Positions 48,932 through 55,498 of a DNA stretch of 55,498 nucleotides are shown one piece after another. The position numbers and the translations under genes are program-made. Numbering within the stretch: position 1 is the stretch's first letter; every line of letters starts with the position of its first letter. Under the pieces are notes generated by a model that did not search any database, had not been told where the DNA came from, and saw only the letters and a program-made list of their open reading frames with translations. The stretch lies in the NCBI GenBank assembly GCA_964456185.1, contig CAYVZZ010000003.1, positions 1-55,498 of the forward strand. Direction: 5' to 3'. This DNA comes from CAYVZZ01 sp964456185 (lineage in GTDB: Bacteria > Pseudomonadota > Gammaproteobacteria > Pseudomonadales > Alcanivoracaceae).

Positions 48932-49211
48932 TCCGACTCGCTATAAGCCGGCGATCAGCATCCTGTTGGTGCTGACGCTCGCCATTGTAATGGTGGCAAT
49001 CAGCATTACCTATAGCGTGTTTAGTGCCCGTCAGCTGACGTCACAGGTACAAGAGCTGAAAGCACAGCAAAACAAATTGAATGTCGAATGGGGTCGCCTG
49101 CAGCTGGAAAACAGCACCTGGGGCGCCTATCGACGTGTCGAGAAGATGGCCAGCAAAAAGCTGGATATGATTCACCCGGATGCATCACAACGTGTGGTGG
49201 TTAACTTATGA
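48921..49211 (+). CDS. ftsL: cell division protein FtsL
   Basis: The 96-residue bitopic protein has a short cytoplasmic N-terminus, a TM helix (about 11-32, ISILLVLTLAIVMVAIS), and a periplasmic leucine-zipper-like coiled coil (VQELKAQQNKLNVEWGRLQLE), followed by the conserved VEKMASKKLDM. It joins FtsB and FtsQ in the divisome. The ATG at 48921, inside rsmH, has GGGGAGG upstream. It overlaps ftsI by four bases. Confidence 0.95.
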   Translation: MASNPTRYKPAISILLVLTLAIVMVAISITYSVFSARQLTSQVQELKAQQNKLNVEWGRLQLENSTWGAYRRVEKMASKKLDMIHPDASQRVVVNL

Positions 49212-50941
49212 AGCGCAAGCCAAAAGGCAATAAAGCGAAAACGGTAGTGCAGCCGGTAGCGGCTTGGCGCTACTGGTTGTTGCTGGCGTTTTGGGCGGTG
49301 TGTGGCACCGCCTTGCTAACGCGCGCTGTCTGGTTGCAGGTCATCAATCAAGATTTTCTCGACCATCAGGGTGATGTGCGTAATATGCGCACTCAGCCAT
49401 TGGCGGCTCACCGTGGCTTAATTACCGACCGTAACGGTAAGCCGTTGGCAGTAAGTACGCCGGTTACTACCTTGTGGGCTAATCCGCAAGAAGTGATGGC
49501 GCATCAGGATGCCTGGGGTAAATTGCGCGGTAATCCGGTGTTGAGCCTGAAAGAATTCAAATCGGACGTGTTGCCGCGTCAAGATCGCGAGTTCATTTAT
49601 TTGGAGCGGCGTCTGCCTCCGTCGCAAGCCGAGAAGGTGCTTAGCCTTAACATTCCTGGCATTCATTCGCTTAACGAATACCGTCGTTATTATCCGGTTG
49701 GCCCTGTGGCCAGCCAGTTGATTGGTATTACCGGTTACGACGGTCATGGCCAAGAAGGGCTGGAGTTGTCATTTGACGACCACCTTTCAGGGCAACGTGG
49801 CAAAGAGCGCGTGATTCGCGATTTGAAAGGCAACGTGGTGCAGGTGCTGGATGTCGAGAAGCCGGCGCTACCGGGTAAAAATCTGACATTAAGCATTGAT
49901 TCGCGCATTCAATACGTGGCCTTTAAATCGCTCGCCCATGCGGTAGACAAGTTTGGTGCCAAGAGTGGTTCAGTGGTCGTGCTCGATGCCAAAACCGGCG
50001 AAGTGCTGGCCATGGCTAATCAACCGAGCTACAACCCCAATACCCACGCTCACCTAAAAGCAGCCAACATGCGTAACCGTGCGGCGACGGATGTGTTCGA
50101 GCCGGGCTCGTCCATGAAAACCTTTACCGTGGCCGCCGCCTTGGAAGCCGGGCTGATTGAGCCGGATTCTTATGTGAACACTAATCCGGGCTATATCACC
50201 GTTGACGGCTTCACTATTCGCGATCACCGCAATTACGGCATGATCGACATCACCACCATTTTGACCAAGTCATCCAACGTCGGTGCGTCCAAGCTGGCGC
50301 TGTCGCTCAATCCGCATGATTTGCCGCGCTTCTTCTCGCACTTTGGTTTCGGGCGTGATGTTCACATCAACTTCCCTGGTGCCAGAAATGGCTACTTGCC
50401 GTTCCGTACCCATTGGACAGATGGCGAACGTGCTGCTTTGTCCTACGGCTATGGCCTGTCGGTGAGCACATTGCAGTTGGCACATGCCTATGCCGCTATT
50501 GCGAACGACGGCATTCAAATGCCGCTGTCACTATTGCGCGTCAAACACCCCAAAGAGGGACGCCGCGTGATTAGCAGCAAGGTCGCCAATCAGCTGGTTG
50601 CCATGCTGGAAACCGTAGTGTCACGCCGCGGTACGGCAAGGCGGGCAAAAGTGCCGGGTTATCGAGTGGCCGGTAAAACCGGTACCACGCACAAGTCATC
50701 ATCGGGTGGTTATGACCTGGATGAATATGTTGGGGTGTTTGCCGGCATGGCGCCGGCGCCCAATCCGCGTTACGTCACGGTGGTGATGATTAACGAACCA
50801 GACTGGGGTTTTTATGGCGGCTTTGTGGCCGCTCCAGTCTTTTCTAAGGTTATGCAAACGGTGATGCGCATCCGTCAGGTCGCGCCCAACGAAGAAGATC
50901 AACGCTACGCCTCGGTGTACATGGCAGGAGGCAACGCATGA
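49208..50941 (+). CDS. ftsI: peptidoglycan D,D-transpeptidase FtsI (PBP3)
   Basis: The 577-residue class B PBP has a cytoplasmic N-terminus, a TM helix (about 22-42), a dimerisation-type domain with RGLITDRNGKPLAVS, and a transpeptidase domain: active-site S-x-x-K in FEPGSSMKTF, S-x-N in KSSNVG, and KTG in VAGKTGTTHKS. It cross-links septal peptidoglycan. It overlaps ftsL (ATGA) and murE. Confidence 0.97.
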   Translation: MKRKPKGNKAKTVVQPVAAWRYWLLLAFWAVCGTALLTRAVWLQVINQDFLDHQGDVRNMRTQPLAAHRGLITDRNGKPLAVSTPVTTLWANPQEVMAHQDAWGKLRGNPVLSLKEFKSDVLPRQDREFIYLERRLPPSQAEKVLSLNIPGIHSLNEYRRYYPVGPVASQLIGITGYDGHGQEGLELSFDDHLSGQRGKERVIRDLKGNVVQVLDVEKPALPGKNLTLSIDSRIQYVAFKSLAHAVDKFGAKSGSVVVLDAKTGEVLAMANQPSYNPNTHAHLKAANMRNRAATDVFEPGSSMKTFTVAAALEAGLIEPDSYVNTNPGYITVDGFTIRDHRNYGMIDITTILTKSSNVGASKLALSLNPHDLPRFFSHFGFGRDVHINFPGARNGYLPFRTHWTDGERAALSYGYGLSVSTLQLAHAYAAIANDGIQMPLSLLRVKHPKEGRRVISSKVANQLVAMLETVVSRRGTARRAKVPGYRVAGKTGTTHKSSSGGYDLDEYVGVFAGMAPAPNPRYVTVVMINEPDWGFYGGFVAAPVFSKVMQTVMRIRQVAPNEEDQRYASVYMAGGNA

Positions 50942-52422
50942 TGACATTACAGCAGTTGTTGCCCAACCAGCCGTTACCTGCCGCTTTGCTCAATGCCAAG
51001 GTGCAGCAGCTGACATTGGACAGCCGCCAAGTGACGGCAGGCAGTGTGTTCTGTGCTATGCCGGGTCACGATAATGATGGTCGCCGCTTTATTAAACAGG
51101 CGATACAGCAGAATGCGACGGCTGTCTTGGCCGAAGCCGATGGTTTGCAACCAGACAGCGCCCAATATGCTTGCCTTGTGCCGGTTGCCGGGTTGCGGCA
51201 ACAATTGGGAGAGTTGGCAGCACGTTTCTACGGCACCCAGAAAGATCATTCACAGCTTTTTGCGGTGACCGGCACTAATGGAAAAACCAGTGTGGCCTGG
51301 TTCCTACGCGACGCGCTGAATGCTATCGCCGGTGAGAGCGCGCTAATCGGCACACTGGGAATGCAGTTTGCCGCCAAGCAAGACAGCCTAGGACGCACCA
51401 CGCCAGACGTATTAAATTTGCACCGCGTACTGGCCGAATTCCGCCAAGCGGGTGCCGACAACGCAGTGATGGAGGTGTCCTCACATGCGCTCGATCAGGG
51501 CCGTGTTGATGGACTGCCTATCGAAGTGGCTATTTTCACCAACCTCAGCCGCGATCATCTGGATTATCACGGCTCCATGGCGGCTTATTTCGAGGCCAAA
51601 GCCAAGTTGTTTACCCGTGACGACATTAAGCTGGTGGCGCTTAACCAAGACGATGCGTCGGGCCGCCAGTTGGTTGAACGGCTGGGTGATAAGGTGACTT
51701 GCATTACCTACGGTCACGATGAACAAGCCATTATTCATCCAGTCGCTATTCAAACGACCGCTCAAGGCATGCAGCTCACACTGCAAGTGGGTGAAGCAAT
51801 GGTGCAGGCCGAGTTGCCATTATTTGGTGATTTCAACATTAGCAATGTGATGGCGGTTGCAGCCGTCTTACGCGGGCTGGGGTACGATGCCGCCGCAATC
51901 AAACGTGGTCTTGCCGCGATAACACCGGTGCCTGGCCGGATGCAGCCTGTTAAGGCCGATAAAGGGCCGACCGTATTGGTCGATTATGCTCACACCCCCG
52001 ATGGACTGGAAAAGGCGCTAAGCGCCGTGACTGCGCATTTTGATGGCGCTACTTGGTGTCTAGTGGGGTGTGGCGGCGATCGCGATACCGGCAAACGGCC
52101 ACAAATGGCCGCGGTGGCGGAACGCTTGGCTGATCATCTGGTCTTAACCAGCGACAACCCGCGCAGCGAAGACCCAGCCGAGATTTTACGACAGATGCGC
52201 CTCGGGCTAACCCATGCCGATCAGGCGGAGCAGATTATCGATCGCCAACAAGCCATCGCCGAGACCATTGCTAAAGCACAGTCTGGCGATGTGGTGCTAA
52301 TCGCTGGCAAGGGCCACGAAACCACGCAAGAAATTAACGGGCGTTTTATTCCGATGGACGATCGTCAACTGGCGGCAAACGCCTTGGCCACTTGGCAGCC
52401 TTTGGCCGGAGGTGTCGCATGA
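50938..52422 (+). CDS. murE: UDP-MurNAc-L-Ala-D-Glu:meso-diaminopimelate ligase
   Basis: The 494-residue Mur ligase has the ATP loop AVTGTNGKTSVAWFL, TTPDVLNLHRVLAEF, EVSSHALDQGRVDG, VDYAHTPDGLEKAL and the DNPRSEDP motif, whose Arg recognises meso-DAP. The motif therefore predicts DAP-type peptidoglycan, as in Gram-negatives. The start ATGATG overlaps the ftsI stop; either ATG can serve. Confidence 0.97.
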   Translation: MMTLQQLLPNQPLPAALLNAKVQQLTLDSRQVTAGSVFCAMPGHDNDGRRFIKQAIQQNATAVLAEADGLQPDSAQYACLVPVAGLRQQLGELAARFYGTQKDHSQLFAVTGTNGKTSVAWFLRDALNAIAGESALIGTLGMQFAAKQDSLGRTTPDVLNLHRVLAEFRQAGADNAVMEVSSHALDQGRVDGLPIEVAIFTNLSRDHLDYHGSMAAYFEAKAKLFTRDDIKLVALNQDDASGRQLVERLGDKVTCITYGHDEQAIIHPVAIQTTAQGMQLTLQVGEAMVQAELPLFGDFNISNVMAVAAVLRGLGYDAAAIKRGLAAITPVPGRMQPVKADKGPTVLVDYAHTPDGLEKALSAVTAHFDGATWCLVGCGGDRDTGKRPQMAAVAERLADHLVLTSDNPRSEDPAEILRQMRLGLTHADQAEQIIDRQQAIAETIAKAQSGDVVLIAGKGHETTQEINGRFIPMDDRQLAANALATWQPLAGGVA

Positions 52423-53777
52423 GATTGCAGCAGCTGGCCACTTGGAGCCATGGCAAATTAGTGGGACAAGACAAGGCCGTTCAAAAACTGACCACCGACA
52501 CGCGGCAGTTGAGCGCAGGTGATGCGTTCTTGGCATTGCGCGGCGAACGTTTCGATGGTCATCAGTTTTTGGATCAAGCCGCTAATCAAGGCGCAACGGC
52601 TGCCGTTACCGAACAGGCAACTACCGCCTTTGCTGACTATGTGCAGGTAAGCGACAGCCGCCAAGCATTGGGTTATATCGGCAAAGGCTGGTGTGACCAG
52701 TTTTCTATGCCGCGCGTGGCCGTCACCGGCAATGCGGGCAAAACCAGCGTCAAAGAAATGATAGCGGTGCTGCTGGGTGACAACACGCTGGCCACTGCTG
52801 GCAACTTCAATAATGACATTGGCGTGCCATTAACTCTGTTGCGCGCTAACGCCGATCACCAATACGGCGTCTTTGAATTGGGTGCCAATCATAGTGGTGA
52901 AATCGCCTGGACGGTATCGCTGGTGCAGCCGGAAGTGGTGTTGATTACCAATGTCACCGGCGCGCACCTGGAAGGCTTTGGCACCATGCAAGGCATTGCC
53001 AACGCCAAGGTGGAAATTATTGACGGCGCCGCCGAAGGGGCACGCGTTGTCATTAACAGCGATGACCACTTTGCTGGTTTCTTTGCCGACCATGCACAAG
53101 CCCGACAACTCAAATGCGTAACCGTCAGCAGTGAAAAGGCGGCTGATTTTGTCGGCAGCGATTGGCACGAAGATGAGCAAGGCAGCCACTTTACGCTGCA
53201 ATATCAAGGGCAGTCCCACCCAGTCAGCCTGCCATGGGCGGGCAAGCATCAGCTCAATAATGCGCTTCAGGCAATCGCCGCCGTAGCGGCTCTGGGTTTG
53301 GATATCGTTCCACTGTTGCCGCGTTTGCAGCAGCTCAAGCCGGTAGCAGGGCGCATGGTGGTACATGCTTGCGACAAAGGGCAATTGGTAGACGACAGCT
53401 ACAACGCCAATCCGGGTTCTGTGGTGGCCGCTGGACGTTGGCTGGCCAATCAGCCTGCGCCACGTTTGTATGTCTTGGGTGGTGTGGCCGAGCTGGGCAC
53501 ACAAAGCGCCGAGCTGCACCAACAGATGGGGCAAGATTTGGCGGCTCTCAGTATCGATACGCTAGCCACAGTAGGGCAGTTGGCCGAGCCAGCAGCGCAA
53601 GGCTTTGGCAAAAAGGCTCAAGCCGTTGCCACAAGAAATGAAGTGTTACCGCTGGCACAAGACGTGCTAAATGCGGGTGGCACGGTGTTAATTAAAGGGT
53701 CGCGAAGCGCCGCCATGGACAAGGTTGTTGATGCCTTGCTGCACGACTCCGCTAACAACAAGCGGGAGGTGCACTAA
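52419..53777 (+). CDS. murF: UDP-MurNAc-tripeptide:D-alanyl-D-alanine ligase
   Basis: The 452-residue MurF has an N-terminal substrate domain with TDTRQLSAGDAFLALRGERFDGH, the ATP loop AVTGNAGKTSVKEMI, NFNNDIGVPLTLL, FELGANHSGEI, and DDSYNANPGSV. It adds D-Ala-D-Ala to the UDP-MurNAc-tripeptide. The ATG at 52419 overlaps the murE stop (ATGA), and GGAGG precedes it. The frame upstream of it is unconserved. Confidence 0.97.
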   Translation: MRLQQLATWSHGKLVGQDKAVQKLTTDTRQLSAGDAFLALRGERFDGHQFLDQAANQGATAAVTEQATTAFADYVQVSDSRQALGYIGKGWCDQFSMPRVAVTGNAGKTSVKEMIAVLLGDNTLATAGNFNNDIGVPLTLLRANADHQYGVFELGANHSGEIAWTVSLVQPEVVLITNVTGAHLEGFGTMQGIANAKVEIIDGAAEGARVVINSDDHFAGFFADHAQARQLKCVTVSSEKAADFVGSDWHEDEQGSHFTLQYQGQSHPVSLPWAGKHQLNNALQAIAAVAALGLDIVPLLPRLQQLKPVAGRMVVHACDKGQLVDDSYNANPGSVVAAGRWLANQPAPRLYVLGGVAELGTQSAELHQQMGQDLAALSIDTLATVGQLAEPAAQGFGKKAQAVATRNEVLPLAQDVLNAGGTVLIKGSRSAAMDKVVDALLHDSANNKREVH

Positions 53778-54859
53778 TGTTGCTCTGGCTAGGTGAATAT
53801 TTGGGGCAGTTTTACCCCGGCTTTTTGGTGGTGGAATACCTGACCTTACGCGGTATTTTGGCGGTGCTAACGGCACTGTTCATGACCTTCTTCATTGGCC
53901 CGCTGATGATTGCCAAGCTGCGCCAATATCAAATTGGCCAAGCGGTGCGCGACGATGGTCCCAAGAGCCACTTGAGTAAATCAGGCACGCCCACCATGGG
54001 CGGCGCCTTGATCTTGGTTTCTATCGCCTTGAGCACGCTGCTTTGGGGTGATCTCACCAACCGTTACGTCTGGATTACCCTTGGCGTGCTGGTGATTTTC
54101 GGTGCCGTGGGCTGGGTAGACGACTGGCGCAAGGTGGTCGAGAAAAACCCGCGTGGCTTGCCCGCCAAGTGGAAATACTTCTGGCAGTCCGTCGGTGCGC
54201 TAGGTGCCGCTGTTTTATTGTATTGGTTTGCCAATGTGCCGGCCGAAACCCAGTTGATTGTGCCTTTCTTCAAGCAGGTCGTCATCAATCTGGGGCTTTT
54301 CTACATCGTGCTCACCTATTTCGTCATTGTCGGCAGCAGCAATGCCGTCAATCTAACGGACGGGCTGGATGGCTTGGCCATTATGCCAACCGTGTTAGTG
54401 GCGGGCGCGCTGGGCATTTTTGCCTATGCCGGTGGTAACGTGCAGTTCGCCTCTTACCTGCAGATTCCTTATATCCCGGGTAGTGGTGAGTTGATTGTTA
54501 TCAGTGCGTCTATCTGCGGCGCGGGACTGGGTTTCTTGTGGTTCAACACCTATCCCGCCCAAGTGTTTATGGGCGACGTGGGGGCTTTGTCGCTAGGCGC
54601 GGTATTGGGTGTCATGGCGGTTATCGTTCGCCGCGAAATTGTCTTGGTGATTATGGGGGGCGTGTTCGTCATGGAAACCCTCTCCGTCATCATTCAGGTG
54701 GGCTCATTCAAGATGACCGGCAAGCGGGTGTTCCGCATGGCGCCGATTCATCATCACTTTGAGCTGAAAGGTTGGCCAGAGCCCAAGATTATTGTGCGCT
54801 TCTGGATTATCACGGTGGTCTTGGTGTTACTGGGACTGGCTACGTTGAAGATCAGGTAA
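53777..54859 (+). CDS. mraY: phospho-N-acetylmuramoyl-pentapeptide-transferase
   Basis: The 360-residue, ten-TM enzyme makes lipid I from UDP-MurNAc-pentapeptide and undecaprenyl phosphate. It has the conserved QAVRDDGPKSHLSKSGTPTMGG, GWVDDWRK with the Asp pair, NAVNLTDGLDGLA and FMGDVGAL, and the C-terminal HHHFELKGWPE. It overlaps the murF stop (TAATG). Confidence 0.97.
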   Translation: MLLWLGEYLGQFYPGFLVVEYLTLRGILAVLTALFMTFFIGPLMIAKLRQYQIGQAVRDDGPKSHLSKSGTPTMGGALILVSIALSTLLWGDLTNRYVWITLGVLVIFGAVGWVDDWRKVVEKNPRGLPAKWKYFWQSVGALGAAVLLYWFANVPAETQLIVPFFKQVVINLGLFYIVLTYFVIVGSSNAVNLTDGLDGLAIMPTVLVAGALGIFAYAGGNVQFASYLQIPYIPGSGELIVISASICGAGLGFLWFNTYPAQVFMGDVGALSLGAVLGVMAVIVRREIVLVIMGGVFVMETLSVIIQVGSFKMTGKRVFRMAPIHHHFELKGWPEPKIIVRFWIITVVLVLLGLATLKIR

Positions 54860-54866
54860 CGGGATT

Positions 54867-55498
54867 ATGGCAGCGGAATTTGATCTCATCATCGGACTCG
54901 GCATGAGCGGTTTATCCGCGGCGCGCTTCCTGCGCGCCCGGCAAACTCGTGTCCGCGTGATGGACAGCCGCAACCAGCCACCGCTATTGGCGCAATTCCG
55001 TGAAGAGTTGCCGCGTGTACCGTTGCACTTGGGTGGCTTTAACCGCAGCTGGATGAAACAGGCACGCCGTATTATTTTGAGCCCCGGTATTTCACTGCAA
55101 ACACCGGAAGTGGCCGATATCGTCATGCAGGGCAAAGAAGTCATTGGTGATATCGAATTGTTTGCGAAAGCCGCCGACGCACCGATTGCCGCCATCACCG
55201 GTTCTAACGCGAAGAGTACGGTGACGACACTTTTGGCTGAAGCCGCGCGTGCTTGTGATTGTCAGGCATTGGCTGGGGGTAACCTAGCGCCCGCTGCACT
55301 GGATCTGCTAGATCGCGATGCCGCTTTATATGTGCTCGAACTGTCCAGCTTTCAGCTGGAAACTACCTATAGCCTGCGTGCCGATGTGGCGTGCGTGTTG
55401 AATCTATCGGCCGACCATCTGGATCGTCATGGCACGATGGCCGCTTATATTGCCGCCAAACAGCGTATTTATAACGGTTGTGAGGTCGCAGTATGGAA
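54867..55498 (+). CDS. murD: UDP-N-acetylmuramoyl-L-alanine:D-glutamate ligase, 5' part (runs off the window)
   Basis: The ATG at 54867, seven bases after the mraY stop, starts a frame that is open to the window end (about 210 residues). It reads FDLIIGLGMSGLSAARFL (Rossmann-like domain 1), LSPGISLQTPEV, then the ATP loop ITGSNAKSTVTTLLAE and ELSSFQLETT. The loop has Ala where E. coli has Gly (GSNGKST), a variant I also associate with Pseudomonas MurD. Order and sequence identify murD. Confidence 0.96.
   Translation, partial: MAAEFDLIIGLGMSGLSAARFLRARQTRVRVMDSRNQPPLLAQFREELPRVPLHLGGFNRSWMKQARRIILSPGISLQTPEVADIVMQGKEVIGDIELFAKAADAPIAAITGSNAKSTVTTLLAEAARACDCQALAGGNLAPAALDLLDRDAALYVLELSSFQLETTYSLRADVACVLNLSADHLDRHGTMAAYIAAKQRIYNGCEVAVW

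Noticed and set aside
1..55498. CRISPR arrays, prophage genes, insertion sequences
   Set aside because: No regularly spaced repeats, transposase, integrase or phage structural genes were seen; the only mobile-type repeat is the REP at 25441-25480.

Overview
The window is chromosomal DNA of a Gammaproteobacterium whose gene order looks pseudomonad-like: rnpB directly upstream of mraZ-rsmH-ftsL-ftsI-murE-murF-mraY-murD, rsgA divergent from orn, a tmRNA tag ANDDNFALAA, one Pseudomonas-style REP element, and a meso-DAP type MurE. The genus cannot be fixed from this sequence. Most of the window has normal housekeeping codon use. I see no prophage, insertion sequence or CRISPR array.

Layout. 1-454: three hairpins, a LexA (SOS) box and a TPP riboswitch, followed by a ThiD-TenA fusion gene. 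1954-3447: HMG-CoA synthase. 3574-8482: a frameshifted membrane gene, the 5-oxoprolinase genes pxpB-pxpC-pxpA, a YafJ-type amidotransferase and a fosmidomycin-resistance type MFS exporter. 8530-16404: an iron and redox region with a membrane flavodoxin reductase, ApbE, DUF4198, a DUF2271 protein carrying a flavinylation motif, a PepSY membrane protein, a divergent cytochrome c-FTR1 permease, a Fur box, a short HemS-like gene with its own Fur box, and a retropepsin-like protease. 16591-18481: an AAA ATPase/RloB pair (putative phage defence) next to tRNA-Phe. 18565-22160: mutY, rsgA, orn, a small membrane protein and ssrA. 22271-25432: a LEA-type lipoprotein, aspA and a quinone reductase. 25487-31596: a mevalonate operon read leftward (YcaR-like, pldA, mvaD, phosphomevalonate kinase, an HMG-CoA reductase/mevalonate kinase fusion, idi). 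31794-38178: two paralogous acyl-CoA dehydrogenases, a DNA-3-methyladenine glycosylase and an SOS-controlled umuDC operon. 38246-43207: a probable lipid-modification cluster (di-iron protein, SRPBCC protein, unknown protein, two histidine-box hydroxylases, AraC regulator). 43266-45240: thiolase and sodB, the latter interrupted by a 10-N assembly gap. 45301-46769: two proteins of unknown function. 46802-end: rnpB and the division/cell-wall cluster, ending inside murD.

Taken together, the window encodes every step from acetyl-CoA to dimethylallyl diphosphate by the mevalonate route (thiolase, HMGS, HMGR, MVK, PMK, MVD, IDI). That is uncommon in Gammaproteobacteria, most of which use the MEP pathway. 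The two most distinctive observations are the HMG-CoA reductase/mevalonate kinase fusion and the iron locus, in which a predicted transmembrane flavin electron chain lies back to back with a cytochrome c-FTR1 permease.
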